Source: Streptomyces sp. NBC_01669
GTDB lineage: Bacteria; Actinomycetota; Actinomycetes; Streptomycetales; Streptomycetaceae
NCBI RefSeq assembly: GCF_026339735.1
Contig: NZ_JAPEQG010000001.1
Span: forward strand, 4,526,001 to 4,590,000
Direction: 5' to 3'
DNA length: 64,000 nt
Shown: positions 43,836 to 52,504 of the stretch, piece after piece
How positions within the stretch are numbered: position 1 is the first letter of the stretch
How the letters are laid out: each line of letters starts with the position of its first letter
Translations under genes and position numbers: made by a program
Notes under the pieces: generated by a model
Databases searched by the model: none
Told to the model about the DNA's origin: nothing
Seen by the model: the letters and a program-made list of their open reading frames with translations, nothing else

Positions 43836-45221
43836 TCATGTCGCGGGTGCGAGGTAGGAGTGGAAGACGTTGTCCGGGTCCCACGTGAGCTTGAGTTCCT
43901 GCAGGCGGTCCCAGTCGGCGGGGGCGTACGAGCGCCGGGCCCGGGCGGCATCGGCTTCCACGTCTGTTTCGGCGATGTAGTGGCCACCGCGCCCCGACGG
44001 GTCCGCCGCGGCCATCGTCTCGCGCAGCCACCCGCTGTTCGCTCCGTCCGCCGCCGGATCGTCCCAGATCGCATAACAGACGAGGTAGGACTCGCCGAGC
44101 GCCGAGAAAGCCATGTTCCGCAGCAACGCCGGGTCGGTGGAGACGGGCTGCACCGGCGCGAGCACCAGGGATCTGCCGGAGGGGGCCCGGGCGACGGCGT
44201 CGGCGATGCGGGTCATCAGAGTCTCGTAGCTCTCCGCCGACCACAGCGTGTCCGCCGCGTAGCGATGCGCTCGCGGCCACAGCTGACCGGCGCCGTCGTG
44301 CAGCGCGGCGAAGGACGTCGGCTCGGGTGGCTGCCGGGAGAGGGCCCGCTCGGCGAACGGGCAGGCATCCAGGGGTTCGAGAGCAGCGAGCGCCTCGTCC
44401 CGCGTCGCGGCGAAGGCAGTGGCGCCGACGGTGATCCGCGGCCCCGGCGGGACCGTGGCCGTCGCCTCGCCGGAGGCTGCCATGACGAGAGCCGTCTCGA
44501 CGTTCGACGGCAGGTCACGCGCGGTCCGGACGGCCCATCCCGTCACGCGCTCGACGTCCGCCGGCGGGAAGGTGAGGCTGGTGGTCGTGATGGCCGCGGG
44601 GTGAGAGTGCAGACCGAGCCGGAAGCCGGTGACGACGGCGAAGAAACCCGGCCCCGCGCCGCGGGCGGCCCAGAAGAGGTCGGCGTTCTCGGTTTCGCTG
44701 CAGATGACCGTCCGGCCGTCGGCGGTGACAGCCCGGATCTCCAGGACATCGGCGCATGCCGGTCCCCACGCACGGGAGTTCCAGCCGAGTCCACCGCTCA
44801 GCAGGAAGCCGCCCACCGCGACGGAGGAGCAGTGCCCCACGGGGAAGGCCAGGTCATGCGGGGTGAGGGCCTCGACGAGGTCCCGCCCGGTGATGGCGGG
44901 CCCCACCTCGGCCGTCGCCGACGCCGGGTCGACGCGGCAGTGCCGTAGCCGCGACAGGTCGATCAGCAGGCCCCCGTCGCGGAGTTGGGAGCCGGACCAG
45001 TTGTGCCCGCCGGAGCGCGTGGAGACCTGCAGCCCCTGGGCGCGTGCCAAGGCCAGGGCCGGGGGGATGTCCCCTTCGGCGGCGGCCTGCAGGATGACCT
45101 CGGGAAAGCGTTCCGGCAGGAGCCCGTTCCACACCGCGTCGGTCCGGGCGCGGTCGTAGCCGGGGTCGCCCCGCCGGATCAGTGTCCCCTCGATGGGGCC
45201 TGCGGGCGTCCGTTCAGGCAT
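43836..45221 (-). CDS. FAD-linked oxidase with BBE domain
   Basis: Protein of 461 aa with an FAD-binding PCMH domain and C-terminal BBE region. The bicovalent-flavin motif appears as VSTRSGGHNWSGSQL (His for FAD), then GLLIDLSRLRHCRVDPASAT, VGHCSSVAVGGFLLSGGLGW and the closing LKLTWDPDNVFHSYLAP. Such enzymes oxidise alcohols, sugars or alkaloid-like substrates. GAGGAGG precedes ATG 45221. It precedes nothing obviously related on its strand except the next ABM protein upstream; substrate unknown. Confidence 0.9.
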   Translation of the reverse strand: MPERTPAGPIEGTLIRRGDPGYDRARTDAVWNGLLPERFPEVILQAAAEGDIPPALALARAQGLQVSTRSGGHNWSGSQLRDGGLLIDLSRLRHCRVDPASATAEVGPAITGRDLVEALTPHDLAFPVGHCSSVAVGGFLLSGGLGWNSRAWGPACADVLEIRAVTADGRTVICSETENADLFWAARGAGPGFFAVVTGFRLGLHSHPAAITTTSLTFPPADVERVTGWAVRTARDLPSNVETALVMAASGEATATVPPGPRITVGATAFAATRDEALAALEPLDACPFAERALSRQPPEPTSFAALHDGAGQLWPRAHRYAADTLWSAESYETLMTRIADAVARAPSGRSLVLAPVQPVSTDPALLRNMAFSALGESYLVCYAIWDDPAADGANSGWLRETMAAADPSGRGGHYIAETDVEADAARARRSYAPADWDRLQELKLTWDPDNVFHSYLAPAT

Positions 45222-45267
45222 CACGACCTCCTCGCGTGGCCCGGCTGGAGCCGGCTGGTGGGATCGG

Positions 45268-46236
45268 TCAGTGGGTGGTCAGGCCGAAGATGATGAGGAA
45301 CAGTGCATAGCAGAGCACCACTGCCGCGGCACCGGCCAGGTGCACGCGGTAGGTGGTCGCGCGGCTGGGCACCAGCCAGAAGGCGAGTGCCTTGTTCACC
45401 AGAGGCATCAGCAGCCAGGTCAGTGCACTGACGCTCAGCATGTTCCCGATGAAGAGGCCGATGTATCCGGGGACGCCGAGCTTGTCCAGCCAGCGCCCCT
45501 CGGTCAGGTTCAGCACCATCACCGTGGGATAAAGGGCCAGGAGCACGGTCATGGCCTGCTTCCAGTTGGGCGGTGCGTTGTCCTGCTTGCCCTCGCCGAA
45601 GCGGAACCAACCGCTGAACGCCGAGCCGACCTTGCGTACGTCGTAGGAGGCGAAATAGGTGCGGCCCTCCTCCAACAGGGTCTGGCGGACATCGGAGGCG
45701 AGCCAGTCGTCGAGGTGCTCGCGGGAGTCGAACCGGAAGACGACGACCCAGTGCTCCTGCACGCCCTCCACGGGCTTGAACAGCTCGGACCCCATGAATC
45801 CGGGTGACTTCGCCTGTGCCTTGAAGGCCCTCTCCTGCCAGCGCAGAAAACCCTCTTCCCGCCCTGGCCTCACCTCGTGGGAGACGACGGCTGTGACCAT
45901 CTCCGGCGCCTGTTCGGCAGGGGCGCCGCCACGAAGAACCTCCTGCGTCGGGGATTCCTCGAAGAATTCCCGCCCTTCGTCGAGCAATTCCCGCCGTCTG
46001 CCCGAATCCAGCCAGGCGGTCAAGTAATCCACGCCGGCGAAACGGAAGACCGCCACCCATTCATTCTCGTCGCCGGCTTCGGGCGGGTACACCTCGGCAC
46101 CCTCGAACCCGTCGAATTCGCGGGCCGCTTCGTTCATCCTGCGCTGGTACTCGTCGGCGCGACCTGCGCACACCTTCTGCGAGGTCACAACGGTGGCGTT
46201 CTCGGCCGGCGGCTCACGGCTTGCGCGCAGACTCAC
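45268..46236 (-). CDS. Two-domain ABM protein with three membrane helices
   Basis: Protein of 322 aa. Two tandem antibiotic-biosynthesis-monooxygenase (ABM, dimeric alpha-beta barrel) domains: TVVTSQKVCAGRADEYQRRM (about 15-95) and TAVVSHEVRPGREEGFLRWQ (about 115-200). The C-terminus has three membrane helices (MTVLLALYPTVMVLNL; GLFIGNMLSVSALTWLLMPL; AAAVVLCYALFLIIFGL). A fused ABM-ABM-membrane architecture is a recognised but uncommon class. It lies 46 bp upstream of the FAD oxidase in the same direction, so they probably form an operon. Activity unproven. Confidence 0.85.
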   Translation of the reverse strand: MSLRASREPPAENATVVTSQKVCAGRADEYQRRMNEAAREFDGFEGAEVYPPEAGDENEWVAVFRFAGVDYLTAWLDSGRRRELLDEGREFFEESPTQEVLRGGAPAEQAPEMVTAVVSHEVRPGREEGFLRWQERAFKAQAKSPGFMGSELFKPVEGVQEHWVVVFRFDSREHLDDWLASDVRQTLLEEGRTYFASYDVRKVGSAFSGWFRFGEGKQDNAPPNWKQAMTVLLALYPTVMVLNLTEGRWLDKLGVPGYIGLFIGNMLSVSALTWLLMPLVNKALAFWLVPSRATTYRVHLAGAAAVVLCYALFLIIFGLTTH

Positions 46237-46323
46237 GCACAGTAGTTTAGTGGATGCGTCATTTTATGGGCAAATCGGACAGTCGGCTACCCTTCCGCAC
46301 ACTTGTTTCGTCAAGGGCTGTCG

Positions 46324-46911
46324 ATGTCGATCGGAGACGTAGTGATGGAACACAAGGAGCTCATCACCGAGGCGGTCCGACTGGCCACCGAGTCGGTGGA
46401 AAAGGGCTGGGGCGGCCCCTTCGGCGCGGTGATCACCCGCAATGGGGACATCATCGCCCGCGGACAGAACCGAGTGCTTCTCACCGGCGACCCCACGGCC
46501 CACGCCGAGGTCGAATCGATCCGCAAGGCCGTGCAGTGTCTCAACCCCGAGGCTCCGTCGATCGCCGAAGAGCACCAGAACGAGAGCACTCTGGAATACG
46601 TGCCCCGTGCTGACGGGTCACCGGATCCCGTGCCCGAGCGGGCCCGGATGCTCCAGGGCTGCTCGATCTACATCAGCGGCGCTCCCTGCCCGATGTGCAT
46701 GAGCGCCATCTACTGGTCCCGGATCGATGCGGTGTACTTCAGCTGCGGCCTGGACGACACACGCCGGATCGGCTTCGACGACGTCTACCAGTACGAGGAC
46801 TTCAAGAAGCCGCTCGACCAGCGAAGGATCAGGATCGAGCAGGTCCATCCCGAAATCGGCGCCCAAGCCTACGACTCGTGGACGAGCAAGCCGGACCGGC
46901 ACGCGTACTGA
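46324..46911 (+). CDS. Nucleoside deaminase
   Basis: Protein of 195 aa with the zinc-dependent cytidine-deaminase fold: HAE in DPTAHAEVESIRKAV and PCPMC in ISGAPCPMCMSAIYWSRIDA. The GWGGPFGAVITRNGDII start resembles guanine/nucleobase deaminases. ATG 46324 has AAGGG upstream; ATG 46345 with GGAGA is nearly as good. The substrate among guanine, cytosine or related bases cannot be fixed. It is divergent from the ABM protein, 87 bp away. Confidence 0.9.
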   Translation: MSIGDVVMEHKELITEAVRLATESVEKGWGGPFGAVITRNGDIIARGQNRVLLTGDPTAHAEVESIRKAVQCLNPEAPSIAEEHQNESTLEYVPRADGSPDPVPERARMLQGCSIYISGAPCPMCMSAIYWSRIDAVYFSCGLDDTRRIGFDDVYQYEDFKKPLDQRRIRIEQVHPEIGAQAYDSWTSKPDRHAY

Positions 46912-47016
46912 GGACGCCAGGGTCGGAGATTCACGCGACGCCGCGACGGTGCACGGTGAAGCGGGGCCGGGAGGACGCTCCTCCCGGCAGAAGTGCTTCG
47001 ACAGGGCGCTGCGGGT

Positions 47017-48273
47017 TCAGACTCGGGCGTGCGTGGTGATGTCGGCGGTGAACTCGGCGATGACGGCGGGGGTCACTGTCGGACGGCACTGGCGGAGCGC
47101 GGCGAGGTAGTCGTCGGTGTGTGCGCCTGCCTCGGCGACGTCGCGTTCGAAGGCAGCCTGGGCCGCGATCCGGGCCGCGTGCTCGATGTCGGCCGGGGTG
47201 AACAGCTCGCTGGCCGCGACGAGCGCGTCCAGGTCGACATCGTCGCGCCGGGCGGAGTGGCGCGACCAGATCGCCGCGCGGGCGGCCGGGTCCGGGGTGC
47301 CGATGGGAATCAGGTAGTCGAACCGTCCGGGACGCAGGAAGGCCGGGTCGAGGGAGCGGATGGAGTTGGTGGCGCAGACCAGGAGCCGCTCGTCGCGCTC
47401 GCGGAAGCCGGGGATGAGCTTGAGGAGTTCGTTGGTGACGCCATGCATCCCGGGCTCCGGGCGTGCGCCGCGTACAGGAGCGATCTCCTCGACCTCGTCG
47501 ATGAAGACCAGCACCCGCTCCAGTTCCCCGATCCGGGCGAAGGCCGTGCGCAGAGCGGCGGCGAGATTCCCTTCGTCCGCCAGCCGGGACGGCAGCAGTT
47601 CGACGAAGGGCCAGCCGAGGCGGGAGGCAATGGCTCGGGCGAAGGTGGTCTTGCCCGTCCCGGGCGGACCGAACAGCGTGATGGCGCGCGGCGGTATGAC
47701 CCCGTGCCGGGCGGCACGCTCGGGTTCGGCCAGCGGCAGCACGATGCGACGCTCGATCAGGTTCTTCTCCGCCTCCATGCCGGCGACCTTTCCCCACAGA
47801 TCACCGGACAGCACCCGGCCACCCAGCTCCTCCAGGAGGTTCGCCGCGGCGCCGATGGCCGATTCGGTCTTCTCGAAGTAGGCGACGGCCGGCCTCCGCG
47901 TGTAACCGGCTTTCTGCAGGCCCTCGCCGAGCAGTTCCTCCTCCGGCAGGACGTAGGCGATGCGACGCACCCGGGCCGCGATCAGCCGGCGTTCCAGCTC
48001 CATCAGCAGCGCGCTGGCCAGGCCCCGGCCGCGCCAGGTCGGTGAAATGGCGATCCGCATCACCCAGGCCCGGCCCTCGGACACCTGGGCGAGGGCCGCG
48101 CCGATGGGCTCGCCGCGGTGGACGGCGACCACCGCGGGCTGGCGGGACGTCAGGGCGCTGATGCACTCGGCCAAAGAGAAGACGGACTCCTGGCCGAGAT
48201 CCGCGGTCGTGTCGATGAGATGAACGACCGCCGCCAGGTCGTCCTCACGGTAGTCATGGATGAGCCAGTTCAC
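47017..48273 (-). CDS. GNAT acetyltransferase fused to an AAA ATPase
   Basis: Protein of 418 aa. The first ~140 residues form a GNAT domain: DYREDDLAAVVHLIDTTADL, then MRIAISPTWRGRGLASALLM carrying the acetyl-CoA loop, and RIAYVLPEEELLGEGLQKAG. After a linker an AAA ATPase follows with Walker A FGPPGTGKTTFARAIA (about 203), Walker B VLVFIDEVEEIAP (about 252), sensor ATNSIRSLDPAFLRPGRFD and a C-terminal helical lid. The linkage of both in one ORF with no stop is clear. Function unknown; acetylation coupled to substrate remodelling is speculation. Confidence 0.85.
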   Translation of the reverse strand: MNWLIHDYREDDLAAVVHLIDTTADLGQESVFSLAECISALTSRQPAVVAVHRGEPIGAALAQVSEGRAWVMRIAISPTWRGRGLASALLMELERRLIAARVRRIAYVLPEEELLGEGLQKAGYTRRPAVAYFEKTESAIGAAANLLEELGGRVLSGDLWGKVAGMEAEKNLIERRIVLPLAEPERAARHGVIPPRAITLFGPPGTGKTTFARAIASRLGWPFVELLPSRLADEGNLAAALRTAFARIGELERVLVFIDEVEEIAPVRGARPEPGMHGVTNELLKLIPGFRERDERLLVCATNSIRSLDPAFLRPGRFDYLIPIGTPDPAARAAIWSRHSARRDDVDLDALVAASELFTPADIEHAARIAAQAAFERDVAEAGAHTDDYLAALRQCRPTVTPAVIAEFTADITTHARV

Positions 48274-48650
48274 ATGCCGCTCCTCGCCTCGGGTGGTTCG
48301 GGAGACGCTAGAGCGTCGGCCGGCGGACGGTCGCGCTCCATTGCGGACAACGGAGCAGCCGCAACCGTACGAACAGGAAGCGGTGCGAACGGCGGACTCC
48401 GGCTACGCCCGGCAGGCCGGCCAGGAGGTGTGGCCGCCCCTCGGGGATGGCCACATCCTGTTCATCGGTACGGCGCTCACAGGGTGGTCGCGTCCGCCGG
48501 CAGCACCCTTCTTCGGCCGGGGCCACACCCACCGAGGCATCGGGCCGGGGGTGTGATCACAAACCCCATCGGAAACCCCCATCGGATACGGCCATTCGTG
48601 CGGATAGAATCGCCCGACTGCACAGGGGATCGAAGGGGAGGCAGGGGCTG
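48274..48650. other. Intergenic region, no gene supported
   Basis: 377 bp between the GNAT-AAA start and a small secreted-protein gene. Short open frames on both strands lack codon-bias or family support. GAAGGGGAGGCAGGGG at its right edge is the RBS of the next gene. Confidence 0.4.
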
Positions 48651-48815
48651 ATGGTGCAAGCGAAGAAGATCGCGCTCTACATGGTTGTCGTCTTCGTGCT
48701 GTACACGATCATCACGTCCCCCGCCCGGGCCGCGGATCTTGTCCAGGTAGGGTTCGAAGGCGTTTCGAGTGCCGCACAGGGCGTCGGCGATTTCATGTCC
48801 GAGCTCGTGAAGTAG
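48651..48815 (+). CDS. Small secreted or membrane protein, 54 aa
   Basis: Product of 54 aa, ATG 48651 with a long purine-rich RBS. A hydrophobic segment KKIALYMVVVFVLYTIITSP ends in ARA, a signal-peptidase-like site, then DLVQVGFEGVSSAAQGVGDF, a short helix. It is a common Streptomyces family next to the Dabb gene. Function unknown. Confidence 0.75.
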   Translation: MVQAKKIALYMVVVFVLYTIITSPARAADLVQVGFEGVSSAAQGVGDFMSELVK

Positions 48816-48824
48816 GAGTACCCC

Positions 48825-49118
48825 ATGATCCGCCATCTGGTCCTGTTCAAGCTGAACGACGGCGTGAAGCGTGACGATCCGCGCGTCGTCGCCGGGGCGA
48901 AGGCGTTCCAGGAGCTCGGAGGGAAGATCCCGGAGCTGGAGTTCTGGGAGTGCGCCTGGAACATCACCGACCGGCCGATCGCGTACGACTTCGCCATCAA
49001 CTCCGCGGTCGCCGACGAGGACGCCCTGGGGCGCTACGTCGCACACCCGGCCCATCAGGCAGCCGCCGGACAGTGGCGGGCTTTCGCCACCTGGGTGATT
49101 GCCGACTACCCGTTCTGA
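48825..49118 (+). CDS. Dabb (stress-responsive alpha/beta barrel) family protein
   Basis: Protein of 97 aa with the Dabb fold: MIRHLVLFKLNDGVKRDDPR, ELEFWECAWNITDRPIAYDF and the terminal WVIADYPF. These small dimeric barrels appear in stress and polyketide pathways; the partner is unknown. It follows the small secreted gene by 9 bp and ends at a terminator, so the two form an operon. Confidence 0.9.
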   Translation: MIRHLVLFKLNDGVKRDDPRVVAGAKAFQELGGKIPELEFWECAWNITDRPIAYDFAINSAVADEDALGRYVAHPAHQAAAGQWRAFATWVIADYPF

Positions 49119-49141
49119 CCTCCGCGGTCCCGGAACCCACG

Positions 49142-49172
49142 AGCCCCTCGCCATTTCGGTGAGGGGCTTTTC
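49142..49172 (+). terminator. Rho-independent terminator after Dabb gene
   Basis: AGCCCCTC pairs with GAGGGGCT around a 9-nt loop (GCCATTTCG plus G), followed by TTTT, 24 bp after the Dabb stop. Confidence 0.8.
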
Positions 49173-49304
49173 CATGCGTTTAAACCAGCATGACCTCAAC
49201 ACGACACTGTGCGGTGCTTGCACACAGTGGACATGTCTTGTGATGCTATGACCGCTTTTGACGGATGAGTTGACCGAAGTTGACCGCAAAGGGGTGGCCT
49301 CACC

Positions 49305-50261
49305 GTGCCGGCCAGTACAGCGCCTCAAGTGCCTCCCCAGATCGTCCAGAACGACGATGCCCAAACCGCCCAAACAGCCCAGTCCGATCAGTCCACTCAG
49401 TCCGATCAGTCCACCCAGTCCGCCTCGGCGACCCGGGCCGCCCCGGCGGCCGAGAGCGTCCAGACCGAGACGCCCGACGGCACGACGCCCGCCAGGACCC
49501 GGGGTGCGGACACCAGGGCGCTCACCCAGGTCCTCTTCGGCCAGCTCAAGGAGCTGGAACCGGGGAGTGCGGAGCACGGCAGGGTGCGGGCCGCGCTGAT
49601 CGAGGCGAACCTCCCCCTCGTGCGGTACGCCGCGGCGCGCTTCCGGAGCCGTAACGAACCCATGGAGGACGTCGTCCAGGTCGGCACCATCGGGCTGATC
49701 AACGCCATCGACCGGTTCGACCCCGAACGCGGCGTCCAGTTCCCGACCTTCGCGATGCCCACCGTCGTCGGCGAGATCAAGCGGTACTTCCGGGACAACG
49801 TGCGGACCGTCCACGTGCCGCGGCGGCTGCACGAGCTCTGGGTGCAGGTCACCGGCGCCACCGAGGACCTGACGACCGCGCACGGCCGCTCGCCCACCAC
49901 CGCGGAGATCGCCGAGCGGCTGAAGATCTCCGAGGAGGAGGTGCTGGCCTGCATCGAGGCGGGGCGCTCCTACCACGCAACCTCGCTGGAAGCCGCCCAG
50001 GAGGGCGACGGGCTGCCCGGACTGCTCGACCGGCTCGGCTACGAGGACCCCGCTCTCGCCGGGGTCGAGCACCGTGACCTGGTCCGTCATCTGCTCGTCC
50101 AGCTGCCCGAGCGCGAGCAGCGCATCCTGCTGCTGCGCTATTACAGCAACCTGACGCAATCACAGATCAGCGCCGAATTGGGCGTTTCCCAGATGCATGT
50201 GTCAAGACTGCTGGCCAGAAGCTTCGCGCGACTTCGATCCGCAAACAGGATCGAGGCGTAA
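49305..50261 (+). CDS. SigB/SigF-type RNA polymerase sigma factor
   Basis: Sigma factor of 318 aa. A Gln/Ser/Ala-rich N-terminal extension (about 1-70) is followed by sigma region 2 (LVRYAAARFRSRNEPMEDVV, then GTIGLINAIDRFDPERGVQF), region 3 (RRLHELWVQVTGATEDLTTA), and region 4 HTH (LTQSQISAELGVSQMHVSRL). It belongs to the stress/differentiation family controlled in Streptomyces by anti-sigma factors, but no anti-sigma gene adjoins it. GTG 49305 has AAGGGGTGG upstream. It is followed by a close paralogue. Confidence 0.9.
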   Translation: MPASTAPQVPPQIVQNDDAQTAQTAQSDQSTQSDQSTQSASATRAAPAAESVQTETPDGTTPARTRGADTRALTQVLFGQLKELEPGSAEHGRVRAALIEANLPLVRYAAARFRSRNEPMEDVVQVGTIGLINAIDRFDPERGVQFPTFAMPTVVGEIKRYFRDNVRTVHVPRRLHELWVQVTGATEDLTTAHGRSPTTAEIAERLKISEEEVLACIEAGRSYHATSLEAAQEGDGLPGLLDRLGYEDPALAGVEHRDLVRHLLVQLPEREQRILLLRYYSNLTQSQISAELGVSQMHVSRLLARSFARLRSANRIEA

Positions 50262-50495
50262 CCGGATCGGGTAAACCGATCAACGTCCCTCTCAGGCAGC
50301 CCGAATGCCGCACACCCCCCGTTAACTGCGCATACGTCACCTGGACTTGTCGACATGTCACTACAGCGTGTTGCCGACATGTGACATTCTGCGTGAACCG
50401 CGTTTGCCGCAGCCCCGCCTCCGGTATTCAGGTGGAGGCTGCGTTCCTCCGATGGTCGTGGCTACCGCGACCGTCCGCGACCTCAAGGGGGTGGC

Positions 50496-51362
50496 ATGTC
50501 CGCAGAACAGGGCAGCTCGAAGGTGCTCACGCTCACGAAGAGCGCACCCGCACCCGTTGTGCTCACCAGCTCGTCGGAAGCCATCGACACCCGCACTCTG
50601 TCCCGCTCCCTGTTCCTGCGGCTCGCCGCCCTGGGTCCCGCACCGGGTCCCGACGGACCGGACAGCCCGGAGCGTGCCTACGTGCGGGACACACTCATCG
50701 AGCTCAACCTCCCGCTGGTGCGGTACGCCGCGGCGCGGTTCCGGAGCCGTAACGAACCGATGGAGGACATCGTCCAGGTCGGCACGATCGGCCTGATCAA
50801 GGCGATCGACCGGTTCGACTGCGAACGGGGCGTGGAGTTTCCGACGTTCGCGATGCCCACCGTCGTCGGCGAGATCAAGCGCTTCTTCCGCGACACCTCC
50901 TGGTCGGTGCGGGTGCCGCGTCGGCTCCAGGAGCTGCGGCTCGCGCTGACGAAGACCAGCGACGAGCTGGCTCAGAAGCTCGACCGTTCGCCGACCGTGC
51001 CGGAGCTCGCTGCGGCGCTCGGGGTCTCCGAGGAGGACGTGGTCGACGGCCTGGCCGTCGGCAACGCATACACCGCCTCCTCACTGGACTCGCCCTCCCC
51101 GGAGGACGACGGCGGCGAGGGCTCGCTCGCGGACCGGCTCGGCTACGAGGACTCCGCGCTGGAAGGCGTCGAGTACCGCGAATCGCTGAAGCCGCTGCTG
51201 GCCAAACTCCCGCCCCGGGAGCGGCAGATCATCATGCTGCGGTTCTTCGCCAACATGACCCAGTCGCAGATCGGCGAGGAGGTCGGCATCTCGCAGATGC
51301 ACGTCTCACGCCTGCTGACCCGGACCCTCGCCCAGCTCAGGGAGGGGCTCATCGCCGACTGA
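50496..51362 (+). CDS. sigF: SigF-like RNA polymerase sigma factor
   Basis: Sigma factor of 288 aa, close paralogue of the previous gene. Region 2 reads LVRYAAARFRSRNEPMEDIV then GTIGLIKAIDRFDCERGVEF; region 3 RRLQELRLALTKTSDELAQK; region 4 MTQSQIGEEVGISQMHVSRL. Length and N-terminus (MSAEQGSSKVLTLTKS) fit what I recall of Streptomyces SigF, a sporulation sigma factor; the symbol is likely but not aligned. 234 bp separate it from the first sigma gene, enough for its own promoter. Confidence 0.85.
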   Translation: MSAEQGSSKVLTLTKSAPAPVVLTSSSEAIDTRTLSRSLFLRLAALGPAPGPDGPDSPERAYVRDTLIELNLPLVRYAAARFRSRNEPMEDIVQVGTIGLIKAIDRFDCERGVEFPTFAMPTVVGEIKRFFRDTSWSVRVPRRLQELRLALTKTSDELAQKLDRSPTVPELAAALGVSEEDVVDGLAVGNAYTASSLDSPSPEDDGGEGSLADRLGYEDSALEGVEYRESLKPLLAKLPPRERQIIMLRFFANMTQSQIGEEVGISQMHVSRLLTRTLAQLREGLIAD

Positions 51363-51419
51363 CCCACGCGCAGTCGCGCGAGGGTTCCGAATTGACGGAC
51401 CGTCAGCCACACTGGCGCG

Positions 51420-52262
51420 ATGCGACGTCAGACATTCGGCTCGACCGGCCGCCGGGGCACCGTGATCGTCGCCTCGGCGGCCGTGCTGTGCCTGGGCGGA
51501 GCACTCGCCGCCTGCGGCGCCGGGGCGGGCGAAAAAGACGGCTATGCGGCAGTCGGCGCGGCGGGCACCGGCCCGGAGAAGGCACCCAAGGGCGCGGTCG
51601 CGCCTTCGGGCAGGGTGACGCTGATTCCGCTGGACGGGGAGGGCGGCGACGGCGGAGGCGAGGAGCCGAAGCCTGGCTCCTCCGCGGCGAGCGGTGACAC
51701 CGGCGGTAAGGGGGGCACCGGCAGTGGTGCGGGCGGTGGCGCGGCCGACCGCACGAGCGGCGGTGCGCAGTCCTCCAGCGGATCCGGCGACACCACCGCC
51801 GACACCACCGGGGGCGCTGCGGGCTCCAGGGGTGGTACGGGCTCCGCCGGCAGTGCAGGTGGCGGCGGTACCGGTGGCACGGCCTCGGGCGGCGCGGGGG
51901 GCGGCTCCGCGACTCCGACCACCCCGTCCGCACCGGGGTCCACCGCACCTGCGGCACCTGCCGTCCTGACCCTGGGCGCACCCGAGCGGGCGGCGGGCGA
52001 TCACCGCTGGTGCGAGAAGGTGACTGTCGAGTTCCGCAACACCGGCGGCTCACCGGCCCGGTCGGGAACGGTCACCTTCGCCACGCACATCATCGGCGGG
52101 CTCGGGATCGACTGGGCGACCGTGGAAACGACCGCGCCACTGCCCGCGCCGATCGACGCGGGAGCGGCGCGGGAGAAGACGTACACCGTCTGCGTGGACG
52201 CCTGGCGGGTGCCCCTGGGCATGCATGTCGAGACCCGGGACGTCACCGCCGTCTGGAAGTGA
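51420..52262 (+). CDS. Gly/Ser-rich lipoprotein with C-terminal beta domain
   Basis: Protein of 280 aa. A signal peptide with lipobox LAAC (around residue 32) predicts a lipid-anchored protein. The middle (about 60-180) is Gly/Ser/Thr-rich and disordered. The C-terminal ~90 residues form a beta domain (AGDHRWCEKVTVEFRNTGGS, ATHIIGGLGIDWATVETTAP) with two cysteines. ATG 51420 lies 58 bp after the sigma gene. Function unknown; possibly in the SigF regulon by position. Confidence 0.75.
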   Translation: MRRQTFGSTGRRGTVIVASAAVLCLGGALAACGAGAGEKDGYAAVGAAGTGPEKAPKGAVAPSGRVTLIPLDGEGGDGGGEEPKPGSSAASGDTGGKGGTGSGAGGGAADRTSGGAQSSSGSGDTTADTTGGAAGSRGGTGSAGSAGGGGTGGTASGGAGGGSATPTTPSAPGSTAPAAPAVLTLGAPERAAGDHRWCEKVTVEFRNTGGSPARSGTVTFATHIIGGLGIDWATVETTAPLPAPIDAGAAREKTYTVCVDAWRVPLGMHVETRDVTAVWK

Positions 52263-52285
52263 CGGATGGGAAGGGCGGGGTCGGG

Positions 52286-52504
52286 TCAGCCGAGCGCGAG
52301 CCAGGCGACCGCGCCGAGGATGACGATCACCGCGACGACGGCGACGATCACTCCGGTCTTCGGTCCGGACGACGCGGCCGGCTGCTGCCGGCGCTGCGGC
52401 TCGCCCTCGTCGACGAAGGCGCGGAACATCTGGGTGCTGCCCGCGGGGTCGTAATTGCCCTCGGGGCCCTGGGGGTTGCCATTTACCGGCGGCTGATTAC
52501 GCAT
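52286..52504 (-). CDS. Small C-terminally anchored membrane protein
   Basis: Product of 72 aa, ATG 52504. A polar Asn/Pro/Gly-rich N-terminus (RNQPPVNGNPQGPEGNYDPA) is followed by one membrane helix TGVIVAVVAVIVILGAVAWL at the end. It is convergent with the lipoprotein gene. No family recognised. Confidence 0.6.
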   Translation of the reverse strand: MRNQPPVNGNPQGPEGNYDPAGSTQMFRAFVDEGEPQRRQQPAASSGPKTGVIVAVVAVIVILGAVAWLALG

